DNA of 64,000 bases from Chryseobacterium luquanense (GCF_026460945.1 NZ_JAOVZV010000015.1:1-64000), one strand, 5' to 3'; counted from the first letter of the stretch, positions 1-8,966 are shown. Program-made: numbers and translations. Notes: generated by a model from the letters alone, not told the origin.

Positions 1-318
1 GCACCGAAGAATATGACGTTTACGGCGGGGGAAGATATTAATATTTCAGCAGGAAGAAACATGACAACTAGTATAGGGAAGAATAGTAATATTTATGTTG
101 GGAATGATCATACTGAAGCTATTACAAAAATCTACACTCAAGTATCGGAAAACAAAAATGTTACTGTTAAGCAGGATCAAACCGAAAATACAGGAAATAA
201 GTTTAAAAGTGTTTCCGGAGAAGCGGATATACAAACTTCTATGGGAGATTTAAAATTAAGAGGGTCTTCTTTGGCAGTGTTTCAAGGAGGAAAAGACGTT
301 AAAGTCAGTAAAGGATAA
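1..318 (+). CDS. VgrG-like T6SS spike protein, C-terminal end (partial)
   Basis: The reading frame is open from the first base of the window, so only about 105 C-terminal residues are present and the true start lies upstream. The piece is a run of short beta-strand repeats rich in G, N, D, S and T (FTAGEDINISAG, VSGEADIQTSMGD, LKLRGSSLAVFQGG), as expected for the triangular beta-helix needle at the tip of a VgrG trimer. VgrG forms the puncturing spike of the type VI secretion system and carries effectors. The PAAR-like gene 11 bp downstream supports this. The family call is inference from repeat style and context; another gp5-like beta-helix protein is possible. Confidence 0.65.
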   Translation, partial: APKNMTFTAGEDINISAGRNMTTSIGKNSNIYVGNDHTEAITKIYTQVSENKNVTVKQDQTENTGNKFKSVSGEADIQTSMGDLKLRGSSLAVFQGGKDVKVSKG

Positions 319-329
319 AATGGAATATT

Positions 330-932
330 ATGAAAAATAATAAATTTTCATTTGTTGCCGATGAACATGATTCCGATCTCAACAAAGATTCGGACTTGAC
401 AATTATTGGAAAATCTAAAACTTCTGCCACATCCAAAAAGGGGAAAAGTAGTTCAGAACACAATGCAAAACTTAATAAAAAGAGAGAGGAAAAACAAAAA
501 AAATCAAAAGAAGATTCTCCTCTTGAGAAAAGAGAAGTTGTTATGCATGGAGCAAAACTCAAATGTCCTTATGCACAAGCTTTAGGAGATTTAAAAGTTA
601 CGTCTAACGAAATTAATCTTCAGGATCAGTTATGGGCAACAGAGGGTGACGGAAATAATATGATTAATTTACAGTTTAAAGGAACTTGTGGGCATCCAAA
701 ATGGTCTGGACAAACTCCACCTCCATGTATGAGTGTGATAAAATTAAGCCCTTGGCAGAACTTGGGAACTTCTATTGTACAGGAACAGAAAGTTTTGATA
801 AAAGAGTCTTTTATTACTTGTGAGCCAACACCAAATGTGGCTGTTATAAAAAAACAAGAAAGAAAAATGGAAAATACAAATGATGAAACATCTCCTAAAG
901 ATGGAATATTATACGCCTTTTTAAAAAAATAA
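330..932 (+). CDS. PAAR-like protein, DUF4280 type
   Basis: A 200-residue protein. Its first 70 residues are charged and low complexity. From about residue 72 it shows the DUF4280 pattern: VMHGAKLKC near the start, a GTCGHPKW..PPPC segment in the middle, and a FITCEP element near residue 160. DUF4280 proteins are PAAR-like and are known to cap the VgrG spike or act as effector carriers in Bacteroidota and Proteobacteria. The paired cysteines could bind metal, as in PAAR domains. The gene directly follows the VgrG fragment and precedes possible cargo genes, which fits a spike cap. The charged N-terminal extension could be a docking region, but this is inference. Confidence 0.75.
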   Translation: MKNNKFSFVADEHDSDLNKDSDLTIIGKSKTSATSKKGKSSSEHNAKLNKKREEKQKKSKEDSPLEKREVVMHGAKLKCPYAQALGDLKVTSNEINLQDQLWATEGDGNNMINLQFKGTCGHPKWSGQTPPPCMSVIKLSPWQNLGTSIVQEQKVLIKESFITCEPTPNVAVIKKQERKMENTNDETSPKDGILYAFLKK

Positions 933-936
933 TAAT

Positions 937-2103
937 ATGGTTCTTTTTTTAGATTTTGAAAACGATAAAATCAATATGACTTTTCATCCAGTGCCAAAAA
1001 GTAAAGCAAAAAAATATAAAGTAAAAATCTATGCAAAAAATTTAAGTGAAAAATTAGAAAAAGTTCATGTATACACATCTAAAGATTGGGATTTAAAAAA
1101 GGATGTAGAGAATTCCCATGATTTTACAATAAATTATGTGTTTTATAACCAGGTTGCCAAAAAAATACAAAAGAAACAATATCTACCTAATAAGATTGAA
1201 TTGTTTTTTAGTGTTGTAATGAATGAAAATGAACTTGTAGCTAATAATAGCTTTATAATTCATTTTGTCAGATATATACCCAAATTATTGAATATTAAAG
1301 GGTTTGTAAATGGTGAAAAATTACAAAAAACATGGTTTAAAGAAGGAAATAATTCAAATAAAAAATTTGTAGACCCAAAACTTGATGCGGTAACATGGGA
1401 ATGGATAACCCAAGAGTCATCTGAAGTGAACAGTGAGTTTGGGGATTTTCATTCTGAAACGACAAGTAAATTAAGACAGCCAAATAGTGCATGGAGTAAC
1501 AAAATCCAAGAATCTTTGCAAGGAGAAATTAATAAAATGATAAATGATGGTATAGTAATAAAACCAACAAAAGGAAATAAAACCACAACATTTGGCGTGA
1601 CCGATACAAATATATTAGATTATAATGGTGAAAAAGTACCTAAGTATGAAAAATACTATTTTAACTCTCAACCATTTAATGGGAATTTTGATTTGGGGAT
1701 TCATATTATTAAAGAAGGAATTGATGATTTTATAGCAGCAATAGCTAATTTTAATTATCATGTTTTTGCTACAGGAAAATTAGAATATATAGACCGGCTC
1801 CTAATGGATGATTACATTCGAATTAAGGTTGAAAAATTACACTACTATGTTAAAGACGGGTTTGATTTTGTAGATGATAACCCGAAAAAACCATCTCAAC
1901 CCCTAGGATTCTGGAAGGTTTGTAACGATGGTAAAACGGTTGAAATACAAAGAGAAGAACCCGATTCTGATTTGAAAAAAGAATATTACGTAGTAACAAA
2001 CAAGGACTATAGAAATTATAGAGATGATCATAAAAAAGGATATGATTTCTATTTATATTCTACTTTACACACTGAAAACGTTAACATTATATTTGACTTA
2101 TGA
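937..2103 (+). CDS. Hypothetical T6SS-associated protein, DUF6402-like C-terminal half
   Basis: A 388-residue soluble protein without signal peptide. The N-terminal half (about 1-130) looks like beta-sandwich sequence; the C-terminal half has an ATGKLEY segment near residue 277 followed by YYVKDGFDFVDD and QPLGFWKV. This resembles the DUF6402 pattern seen in secreted or T6SS-linked proteins, but I match it from memory of the pattern only. It starts 4 bp after the PAAR-like gene and overlaps the next gene by 4 bp (ATGA), so all three are probably co-transcribed. It could be cargo whose partner is the small membrane protein that follows. No catalytic residues can be assigned. Confidence 0.5.
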   Translation: MVLFLDFENDKINMTFHPVPKSKAKKYKVKIYAKNLSEKLEKVHVYTSKDWDLKKDVENSHDFTINYVFYNQVAKKIQKKQYLPNKIELFFSVVMNENELVANNSFIIHFVRYIPKLLNIKGFVNGEKLQKTWFKEGNNSNKKFVDPKLDAVTWEWITQESSEVNSEFGDFHSETTSKLRQPNSAWSNKIQESLQGEINKMINDGIVIKPTKGNKTTTFGVTDTNILDYNGEKVPKYEKYYFNSQPFNGNFDLGIHIIKEGIDDFIAAIANFNYHVFATGKLEYIDRLLMDDYIRIKVEKLHYYVKDGFDFVDDNPKKPSQPLGFWKVCNDGKTVEIQREEPDSDLKKEYYVVTNKDYRNYRDDHKKGYDFYLYSTLHTENVNIIFDL

Positions 2104-2441
2104 AAATAATTTTTTTTTGGATTGTTGCAATATTACTTGTAGCCATTACAAGTCTGTATCTTTTCCGATCCAGATATTATGAATATGGAATATATAAAAG
2201 TCCAAATAATAAGTATATATTAAAGATTTTTGTTGAGGAAAACATGTATCACGCTTCTTTAACAAGCGAGGCTGATTACAAAAAAGCATATGCTGTTTTA
2301 GAAGATAGTAACGGTAAAGTTATAGATAGCCCTCCGTTTTATAATCGCCATACTTTTTTATTGGGCGATTTGAATATTGAATGGAACTTTACCGAAAATA
2401 AAGTGTATTATACAAAATTTGATTTTCTTTCTTTAGATTAA
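2100..2441 (+). CDS. Small membrane-anchored protein, candidate partner or immunity protein
   Basis: A 113-residue protein with one N-terminal hydrophobic segment (residues 3-22) and a short beta-rich domain after it. The domain contains YGIYKSPNNKY, an AVLEDSNGKVIDSPP turn and IEWNFTENKVYY. The layout is vaguely like DUF6201-type small anchored proteins (low confidence). Its ATG overlaps the stop of the 388-residue gene by 4 bp, so translation is probably coupled. Such pairing of a soluble T6SS-linked protein with a membrane-anchored periplasmic domain is typical of effector/immunity pairs. That role is inference. Confidence 0.5.
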   Translation: MKIIFFWIVAILLVAITSLYLFRSRYYEYGIYKSPNNKYILKIFVEENMYHASLTSEADYKKAYAVLEDSNGKVIDSPPFYNRHTFLLGDLNIEWNFTENKVYYTKFDFLSLD

Positions 2442-2452
2442 AATAAAACAAA

Positions 2453-3871
2453 ATGTCAGGTAGTTTAATTTCTCATCAATATGTTGAAAATAGTCCTGGA
2501 TCGCAGGAAAAAAATGGCAGTTCTTCTTCTCAAGAAAAAGATGATTATTCAGTAAACCCGAACCAAAAAGTATATGATATGCCACATCAGCTTGATCATG
2601 AAGTGAATGGGGTGAAAATCTATTTTGCAGAGCAAAAACCTAAAATGAAATGGGAAAGCAAAGAAGAATCATATAGTGTTCAAAGTGTAAATGGAGCAAC
2701 GGTAAAGTCTATAAAAGATAAAAAAGAGGGTGACCTTAAAAAACTTAAAAAAGAATTTAAGAATATTCAAGTACTAGATTCTGCAGATAATACTAAAATG
2801 CTTTCAGATGGTACAAAATTAAAAAAAGGAGAATCCGTAAAGATAAAATGGGAAGAAAATATTCATCAACAAGACGAAGATGGAAAACCTGCTTATGATC
2901 CCTTACAAATAAATAAAGCATCTGTTAAGAAAAAGGTATGGGTAGTAGCTAATTGTGAAGGGACTTCCGGAAATCTTTCTATACAAATAAATGAGAATAA
3001 ACTAGAAAATGGGGAACAGGTATATGAAAATCCAATTAAATTTTTAATTGGTGAAGAAGAAAAAGATAAAATAGAGTTTAAGATTGACGGAAGAATGGTC
3101 TATCAACAAGAGATTACTCTACGCCCCAAAAGTGATGATGATCTAAAGAAATTGGTTGAAAAATTTGACCAGCGAAAAGATAAAAATGCTTTTCTATATT
3201 TTAAAGCAGAAATTACTGAAACCCAAAATGAAATAACGTTTCCTGATGAAACTCATGAGTTTTTGAATAAAGATGGAGAAAGGTTAGAAATAAAGTATTG
3301 TTCTTGTTGTGACTACACTGTAGATAATGAAGGCTATGTGGTAGGAAGTAAAGTAACCAAGAATAAAATTGATAGTTGTAATAAAACCGCTATGCCAAAT
3401 GATGTTGCTATTATTGTGCTCCATAGAACTGCGGGAGGAAAGGCTTCTGGAACTTTGAATCACATGAAATCAGAAGGTTATGGGGCTCATTTTGTCATTG
3501 ATTATGATGGTACAATTTATCATGCCATAAGTTTGAATAATAAAGGTAGTCACATGGGAGTTGCTCAATTTCAAGCAACAAAAGATGCTGGTTGGGGAAA
3601 TGGTAATAGTATAGCTATAGAAACATGTGGTTATTCATATGATAAAGATGGAAACAAAAGAATTGGAGCAGCAGGGGATAAAGTACCACATGATCATTGG
3701 GAGGAAGTAACAAATGAGCAAGCTAAATCAGTAGCTTGTTTGCTTGACTTTTTAATTACCCATTACAATCTTACAATAAATGAAGTAAAGGTACATGAAG
3801 ATTTATGTAGTAAAGAACCATTAGAAGGAAAAACGGTTTATGATGCAATGTTGCCATATTTATGCTTATGA
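2453..3871 (+). CDS. Amidase_2-type peptidoglycan amidase, candidate T6SS effector 1
   Basis: A 472-residue protein with no signal peptide. Residues 1-45 are polar and probably disordered; about 45-300 form a beta-rich, lysine-rich region ending in a CSCC cluster. The amidase domain covers about 310-470: IIVLHRTAGG with His324, AHFVIDYDGTIYH, and VHEDLCSKEP with His448. The two His fit the Zn ligands of N-acetylmuramoyl-L-alanine amidases of the AmpD/T7 lysozyme/PGRP family, and Lys454 sits six residues after His448 like the T7 lysozyme Lys. The third ligand is unclear (C452, E455 or E458). Lack of a secretion signal plus the VgrG/PAAR neighbours suggests delivery by T6SS. The next gene, overlapping by 4 bp, is the likely immunity gene. 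Confidence 0.75.
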   Translation: MSGSLISHQYVENSPGSQEKNGSSSSQEKDDYSVNPNQKVYDMPHQLDHEVNGVKIYFAEQKPKMKWESKEESYSVQSVNGATVKSIKDKKEGDLKKLKKEFKNIQVLDSADNTKMLSDGTKLKKGESVKIKWEENIHQQDEDGKPAYDPLQINKASVKKKVWVVANCEGTSGNLSIQINENKLENGEQVYENPIKFLIGEEEKDKIEFKIDGRMVYQQEITLRPKSDDDLKKLVEKFDQRKDKNAFLYFKAEITETQNEITFPDETHEFLNKDGERLEIKYCSCCDYTVDNEGYVVGSKVTKNKIDSCNKTAMPNDVAIIVLHRTAGGKASGTLNHMKSEGYGAHFVIDYDGTIYHAISLNNKGSHMGVAQFQATKDAGWGNGNSIAIETCGYSYDKDGNKRIGAAGDKVPHDHWEEVTNEQAKSVACLLDFLITHYNLTINEVKVHEDLCSKEPLEGKTVYDAMLPYLCL

Positions 3872-4608
3872 AAAAAACTATTTTATTAATTATGCTATTT
3901 GTTGCAAATATTCATTTTTATAATGCACAAAAAAAAGATATTGTCATTTCTAATATTACCAAATCTTGTGATAATTTGTTGGGCAGTAATATTTATGACT
4001 ATGAATTATGTAAAAATTGGAAAACGTTAAGTAAGAAAAAAGTTAAAAAAATTATTTTGTTAAGTGATACAGTAAGCCATCATACAATTCATTATGCAGC
4101 AACTGAATTTCCTTTTTGGATAAATGCAGATATTTCAATGAATAACAAAAAATATAAAATGAAAATAAATGGGGGTTCATATTTTTATTTGTCAGAAGTA
4201 AGTACTAATAAAGTACAATTGTATGCATTCAAAGAACCTTCTTTAGATTATTTTATTTGTGGAATAGGTAGTGAAGATGATTCTTTATGTATTGAGAATA
4301 AACAGTTAGCTAAAGAAATTGTTATAAATAATAATAACAAAATTTTATCTATGTGGAAAAATGCATATAATTTAAAAGATAAAAATGACAATATGTATGA
4401 AATTTTTATTGATGAAGACAAATGCCTTGTAAGTTTAAATAAAAATCAATTGAAGTGTATTATTTTAAAAGAAGGAAATAAGGTTATTAAGATTTATAGT
4501 GGCGAGCGTGTAAAGGTAGCTGGTTATAAACAAGAACAGTTTAATGAAGGGGATTATGTAACTACATTGTACAAAATGAAAAATACCTTTAAAATTAATG
4601 ATGAATAA
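3868..4608 (+). CDS. Periplasmic protein, candidate immunity protein for effector 1
   Basis: A 246-residue protein. I place the start at 3868 because MKKTILLIMLFVANIHFYNAQ is a normal signal peptide and its ATG overlaps the effector stop as ATGA; an ATG two codons upstream is also possible. The mature part has no motif I recognise and is rich in K, N and Y with several cysteines (DNLLGS, CGIGSEDDSLC). A periplasmic location is right for neutralising a cell-wall amidase. Immunity function is inferred only from the overlap, export signal and position. Confidence 0.55.
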   Translation: MKKTILLIMLFVANIHFYNAQKKDIVISNITKSCDNLLGSNIYDYELCKNWKTLSKKKVKKIILLSDTVSHHTIHYAATEFPFWINADISMNNKKYKMKINGGSYFYLSEVSTNKVQLYAFKEPSLDYFICGIGSEDDSLCIENKQLAKEIVINNNNKILSMWKNAYNLKDKNDNMYEIFIDEDKCLVSLNKNQLKCIILKEGNKVIKIYSGERVKVAGYKQEQFNEGDYVTTLYKMKNTFKINDE

Positions 4609-4643
4609 AAAATACAATCGGTAGTATGTATAGTAAAATGTTT

Positions 4644-5283
4644 ATGAAGAAACTACAAAATATACTAATAGTCCTTCTATTTTTTTCTACTTACTCATTT
4701 GTATATAGTCAGAAAAGGAATATTGATTATTTTATTAATGATGTAATTACATCATATTCTGAAAAGAATAGTATAAAATTCAATTCTCTTATCAATAAAG
4801 ATTTAGGAATTCATTTTATTACAACTATTGGAGCGAACAATAATTGGATTAGCACAAAAGAAGTATGTTTTGCTAATAAAAATGAAAAATGTTCTATTGG
4901 TTTTCCTTATCAAGATTTTTTAGAAAAAGATACGATTATTAAGTCAGACTTAATTTATTTAGAATATACAAACAAAACATATTTTGAATGTGAAAAAATT
5001 GAGAAAAAAGGAATTTTTGTATCATCAAAGGGTAAATATCATACTTTGTCAGAATCAATATTCTTTTTTATAAAAAATTATAAGTATAGTAGGTGAAGAG
5101 ATGGATATTGGATATAAAGAAGAAATGGAATATTTATATAGAAAAATAGAAAATATAGAAGATAACAGTAGACGTATCGTTGTAAATAGTGAAAATGGAA
5201 CATTTATTTTTTATATCACATTGATAAAAAACAAATGATATTTGACAATAATAGATTATGCATCAACAGATTGTAGTGTATAG
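4644..5283 (+). pseudogene. DCSV-family exported protein, copy A (frameshift and nonsense)
   Basis: The intact N-terminal part (4644-5096) has a signal peptide ending FVYSQ, then NSLINKDLGIHFITT, FPYQDFLE and YFECEKIEKKG. The frame stops at 5094-5096, but the rest of the family sequence continues in frame 1: EEMDIGYKEEMEY, NSRRIVVNSENGTFIFYI and YLTIIDYASTDCSV, ending at the TAG 5281-5283. Inside this tail, TGA at 5236-5238 replaces the Trp codon found in copies B and C (GRWYL, GKWYL). So this copy has at least two lesions. Full family length is about 210 residues. Function is unknown; the position after an effector/immunity pair suggests an extra immunity-type protein. Confidence 0.75.
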
Positions 5284-5285
5284 CA

Positions 5286-6161
5286 ATGGAAAACAATAAC
5301 AATTTCCCAATAAATATTTCTCTCCAGCTTTCTTTTGAGAGAAAGTTTTATCGTTATTCTTATAATGAATATACCATAATAAATGGAAAAACACATAGAA
5401 GTGAACTGAACAAAATATTGCATGTAACATTGCAAGCAATTGAGAATGGTAGATTCGAGTTTCATATTGAAACCTTTAACAGAGAACACAGGGATAAAGA
5501 ATTATCACTTTCCGAGAAAGATTTCCTAGCATATGTTGCAAGAATAAATGATGAGATAAAAGTAGTAACAGATGAGTATGCAAAACTTAAAATATTAAAA
5601 GATTTACCAGTTTTGCAGGAGAAGTCAAAAGAAATTACTAAAAAACTTTCCGGATCTTATGTAGGAAGACATGCAGAAAACAGCTTCAAGTTCCTTAACG
5701 CATTTTATAACAACGGAAATATGGTTTGTGATGACTTATTAAAAAACAATCAATTCGGGCTAATCCTTCATAAGTTTTATGGCAAATACAACAAGGAAAA
5801 TAACCAAAACCATATTGTACGTTATAGAAACTTGATGAATAATACCGTGATGGATATAGAAGAGCAAGCACAGCTACAAAGTATCGATGAAAAAGAGCAG
5901 TTAATAACTTTAAGTTATACGGGCAAATTATCTTCCGATAAAAATTGGGAACAATTTTATGAAGAAATGGAAAGGAAGCAAATTTCATATAATAAAGAAA
6001 AAGATGTTCCTACATTGAATAAATATGAAGGATTTATTTTATTTGACTCTAAAACCAAAGAAGTCTTGGAACATAACCTTACCCTAGTGTTTTCCTTGGG
6101 AGAAAATTATCAAAAGAAATTTATTTACGAATTAAAAGAAATAAGCTATGAGGAAGCATAA
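5286..6161 (+). CDS. Hypothetical soluble protein upstream of amidase effector 2
   Basis: A 291-residue soluble protein with no signal peptide or membrane segment and no family I recognise. It is charged and mostly helical in the middle (ARINDEIKVVTDEYAKLK, LQEKSKEITKKL), with more beta-like ends. It begins 2 bp after the end of pseudogene copy A and its last 14 bp overlap the start of the lipoprotein amidase. The same 14-bp overlap occurs at the second copy of that amidase leader (9637-9650). The tight coupling suggests a chaperone or adaptor for the amidase; that is inference only. Confidence 0.55.
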   Translation: MENNNNFPINISLQLSFERKFYRYSYNEYTIINGKTHRSELNKILHVTLQAIENGRFEFHIETFNREHRDKELSLSEKDFLAYVARINDEIKVVTDEYAKLKILKDLPVLQEKSKEITKKLSGSYVGRHAENSFKFLNAFYNNGNMVCDDLLKNNQFGLILHKFYGKYNKENNQNHIVRYRNLMNNTVMDIEEQAQLQSIDEKEQLITLSYTGKLSSDKNWEQFYEEMERKQISYNKEKDVPTLNKYEGFILFDSKTKEVLEHNLTLVFSLGENYQKKFIYELKEISYEEA

Positions 6162-7515
6162 AAAAATATCTTGGATTACGGAGCTACAACATAAATTAGA
6201 CATCAAATTTGGAAAGGGATTATATCACGCAGGATTTTTATTGGCATTATTCGGTTGTTTGAGTCTTACTTCTTGCCAACCCAATAGTAAAGATAAAATT
6301 GAAAATGTTCCCTCTGAAACAAGAACTACACCGACCACAGAAAGAGAGAGTCCTCGTACAAAGATTACGATTACAAATTCCAATCAAAAGCAAACCATGA
6401 ACAACCCTCCTAATAGTGATTTTCCTGAAGGCTCTTGTGTTGTGGATGCATATTTTGCTCGTAAAAGTGAAGAAACGAAAGAATATGAAAAAATAAAATC
6501 TTCGGCATTGGGAGAAACTGTTTATGTAATGGTTGATACAATTAGTTTGGTAGGTAAAGAAATCTCACTTAATATAATGGATAAAGACAAAATAATAAGT
6601 GAGAAAGTATATGAAAAACTTTCCTTTACAGATGATAAAAATTCTGGTGACACATATAAAGAAAAAGTCGGAAACGATGGATATGCTATTTTTAAGATAA
6701 CTCTCAAACCAAGTAAGGACGATAAAGAAGAAAAAAAATTGGCAGAATGGAGAAATAAAATAGCGAAAGCAAGCGATAAAAAATTAAAATTAAGTCTAAA
6801 AGTTAAAGCAGAAGGAGATAATATTACATATTGTGGAAAAAACCCCGACGGCCAAACGGATGGAAGAAAGGAAGACAATTACTGGTTAGATACAGATGCG
6901 AAAGCTTTTATTGTAAGACGGAAAAATCCGGTGATAGTGATAGATCCGGGTCATGGAGATAATAACTCGAAGAATTCAGTTTTTGATCCCGGTGCTGGTG
7001 ATGAAAAAGAATATGAAAAAGATTATGCTTTAATCATTAGTAAAGCTATCAAAAGCGAGTTAGACAAAGAAAATATTAAGGTTTATATGACGAGGGAAGA
7101 TGATATTAATGTAGACCCTAAAGGCCCATTAAATTGGAGATATGAATCTGCTAATGAGAAAAAAGGGGATATTTTTGTTAGTATTCATTTAAATTCTGGT
7201 ACAGATAATAGTGTATTTTCAGTATATCAGCAAGGGAAGAATAATGAAATTAATAGTAAAGACATGGCGCAAGAAATAATGGAGAAGTTGAAACCACTAG
7301 TAACAGTGCCAACTAATAATATACGACAAGTAAAAGGCTATACCAGGTTCAACACATTAGCTGTATTGAATAACTTTAAGGGAGAAGCTGGGATATTAAT
7401 GGAATTTGGTGGAATAGGAAGTTCAACAAACCAACAAAATATTAAGACCAATAAAGACAAAATAGGCAAAGCTGTAAAAGATGGTATTATTAGTTATGTG
7501 GAGAAAAATTTTTAA
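6148..7515 (+). CDS. Amidase_3-type N-acetylmuramoyl-L-alanine amidase lipoprotein, effector-like protein 2
   Basis: A 455-residue protein. Residues 1-30 are a polar extension (RKHKKISWITELQHKLD), then a hydrophobic stretch and lipobox LTSC with Cys43. About 85-245 is a beta-rich domain shared with the 9637 protein. The catalytic domain (about 262-455) has VIVIDPGHGD (His269), YEKDYAL (Glu290), VSIHLNSG (His347) and GILMEFGG (Glu419), matching the Zn ligands and catalytic Glu of the Amidase_3/AmiC family that cleaves the MurNAc-L-Ala bond. The next gene starts 20 bp inside this one. A lipoprotein signal is unusual for a T6SS cargo, so it may instead be a surface or periplasmic lytic enzyme. 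Confidence 0.8.
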   Translation: MRKHKKISWITELQHKLDIKFGKGLYHAGFLLALFGCLSLTSCQPNSKDKIENVPSETRTTPTTERESPRTKITITNSNQKQTMNNPPNSDFPEGSCVVDAYFARKSEETKEYEKIKSSALGETVYVMVDTISLVGKEISLNIMDKDKIISEKVYEKLSFTDDKNSGDTYKEKVGNDGYAIFKITLKPSKDDKEEKKLAEWRNKIAKASDKKLKLSLKVKAEGDNITYCGKNPDGQTDGRKEDNYWLDTDAKAFIVRRKNPVIVIDPGHGDNNSKNSVFDPGAGDEKEYEKDYALIISKAIKSELDKENIKVYMTREDDINVDPKGPLNWRYESANEKKGDIFVSIHLNSGTDNSVFSVYQQGKNNEINSKDMAQEIMEKLKPLVTVPTNNIRQVKGYTRFNTLAVLNNFKGEAGILMEFGGIGSSTNQQNIKTNKDKIGKAVKDGIISYVEKNF

Positions 7516-8083
7516 TTTTTTTATTATTGCAATCGTAATTTGTTGTTTCGTTCGATGTAAAGAAACAAAAAGTGCGAGTATTGTTCAAAGTAGTCGCGTT
7601 TCTTCATACGATTCGTTGGTTCAGATATATACTAAAGAAAAAGTGTATGTTGCTACATATTTTACCAATCGATGTTTCAAAAATACTTTTGATAATTATA
7701 AAAAAAATAGTCAGTATAATTATTGTAATCTTCAACAATACCTCAATAATTATATGGATAGTAATACTCATAAGCCATGTGCAATTAATAACATTAAAGA
7801 AATTAGTCGGTGGTGTAGTATTGATGCTCAATTAAATGAGATACCAATACAAAGTGATGAAGGAGTTACATTTGAAGAAATTATTTATAATATGGATATT
7901 GGGAAAAATTTTTATTCCAAATATCTGAAAGATAAAAATCAATATTATGGTTCATTAGATTTTCAACAATCATGTGCATTATATTATGATGTTGTTAGTT
8001 ATTTATATGATTTGGATTATACTAGTTATAAAAATTTTATGAAAAAATATTTAGATTATTATCAAAAACATCAAGAATTGTAA
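7496..8083 (+). CDS. Lipoprotein, candidate partner of the Amidase_3 protein
   Basis: A 195-residue protein starting at ATG 7496, giving a hydrophobic leader (FFIIAIVICCF) and a probable lipid-attachment Cys at residue 21 (FVRC). An ATG five codons upstream is also open. It overlaps the amidase by 20 bp in another frame. The mature part is rich in Y, N, K and C (NRCFKNTF, NNYMDSNTHKPC, QQSCALYYDVV), with no domain I know. Position and envelope location make it a candidate immunity protein for the upstream amidase (inference). Confidence 0.5.
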   Translation: MWRKIFNFFIIAIVICCFVRCKETKSASIVQSSRVSSYDSLVQIYTKEKVYVATYFTNRCFKNTFDNYKKNSQYNYCNLQQYLNNYMDSNTHKPCAINNIKEISRWCSIDAQLNEIPIQSDEGVTFEEIIYNMDIGKNFYSKYLKDKNQYYGSLDFQQSCALYYDVVSYLYDLDYTSYKNFMKKYLDYYQKHQEL

Positions 8084-8101
8084 TATTGAAAAAATAAAAA
8101 A

Positions 8102-8155
8102 ATGGCAGAACAGTTATCAAAAGGATTAATAGAAAATATTGAGAAAAATTTTTAA
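8102..8155 (+). pseudogene. Orphan C-terminal stub of an Amidase_3 effector
   Basis: A 17-codon frame encoding MAEQLSKGLIENIEKNF. It aligns to the last residues of the 6148 amidase (KAVKDGIISYVEKNF), and the last 15 nt (GAGAAAAATTTTTAA) are identical to the end of that gene. The next ATG begins at the base directly after this stop. This is what remains when an effector body is lost but its C-terminus and the following immunity gene stay. It is too short to act as an enzyme. Confidence 0.6.
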
Positions 8156-8725
8156 ATGAAACATATTACTTTTTTATCCATTATTTCTGCAATATCAATA
8201 ATTAATGGATGTAGGAAGCAAAATAATACCATTAAAAATATACCTTCTTCTATTGTTCAGGAAAAATATGATGATAGCATTATCAGTAAAAAATACCATA
8301 AAAATGGAAAAGTTGAAAGTATTCTTTATGATAAAAATAAAAAAAAGGGTGAGCTTGTTTTTATTTCATATTCTCCTGAAGGTTATATAATTGAAAAACA
8401 ACTTAGAAAAGACAGTTTGATTGTCACCAAAAAAGACACTTGTTTGTGCATTTTTTTGTCTATTAAATATTTTTCCAATGGAAAAATCAAAGAAACAGGA
8501 TGCCAAGGAGAATATAATTCTATGGGAGTTCCTGTTGGAACGTGGAAAGTTTTTGATAGTTTAGGAAAAGTAGAAGAAAGTATCTATTATCACCCTGATA
8601 AATTTGGAAATGATTATAAAATAATTAAAAAATATAATCAAAAAGGGAAATTAATTTCGGAGAAAACCTATAATAATGATATTCAATATGAAAATGAATT
8701 AATTGAACTAAAAAAAATCCCATAA
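8156..8725 (+). CDS. Lipoprotein with MORN/YwqK-like repeats, candidate orphan immunity protein
   Basis: A 189-residue protein with signal peptide and lipobox IINGC (Cys19). It has several repeats of the type K-x-Y-x-x-x-G-K (KKYHKNGKVES, IKYFSNGKIKETG, KKYNQKGKLISEKTY) plus GTWKVFDSLGKVEE, like the YwqK/MORN-type repeats common in bacterial antitoxin and envelope proteins. It directly follows an effector stub, so it may be the immunity protein of a lost amidase. The gene looks intact. Confidence 0.6.
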   Translation: MKHITFLSIISAISIINGCRKQNNTIKNIPSSIVQEKYDDSIISKKYHKNGKVESILYDKNKKKGELVFISYSPEGYIIEKQLRKDSLIVTKKDTCLCIFLSIKYFSNGKIKETGCQGEYNSMGVPVGTWKVFDSLGKVEESIYYHPDKFGNDYKIIKKYNQKGKLISEKTYNNDIQYENELIELKKIP

Positions 8726-8727
8726 TA

Positions 8728-8946
8728 AACGATTTTGTTGGATTTTTGGCTCCTTATTTAGATGGAAGAACCAAAATAGTTACTAGAAATGATGTTAAAG
8801 ATGAAAATGGTAATTTGTTTAAAATAAAATTTCATTATTTTCCTGTTAGGATTATTTTGGAAGAAAGGCATGCAGAAACTGAAACTTTTATTGTTGGAAA
8901 AGAAACAAAAACGAGATGGAGAGGAATAGTTGTAAATAATCAATAA
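8728..8946 (+). pseudogene. C-terminal remnant of an unidentified protein
   Basis: An open frame without an ATG begins near 8728 as NDFVGFLAPYLDGRTK and continues for about 70 codons (IKFHYFPVRII, TETFIVGKETKTRWRG). The first possible start is TTG 8746, inside an already foldable sequence. It looks like the tail of a larger protein whose N-terminus was replaced by the 8156 gene. I do not recognise the family. Confidence 0.4.
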
Positions 8947-8966
8947 TCAATAATAAATAATAAATA

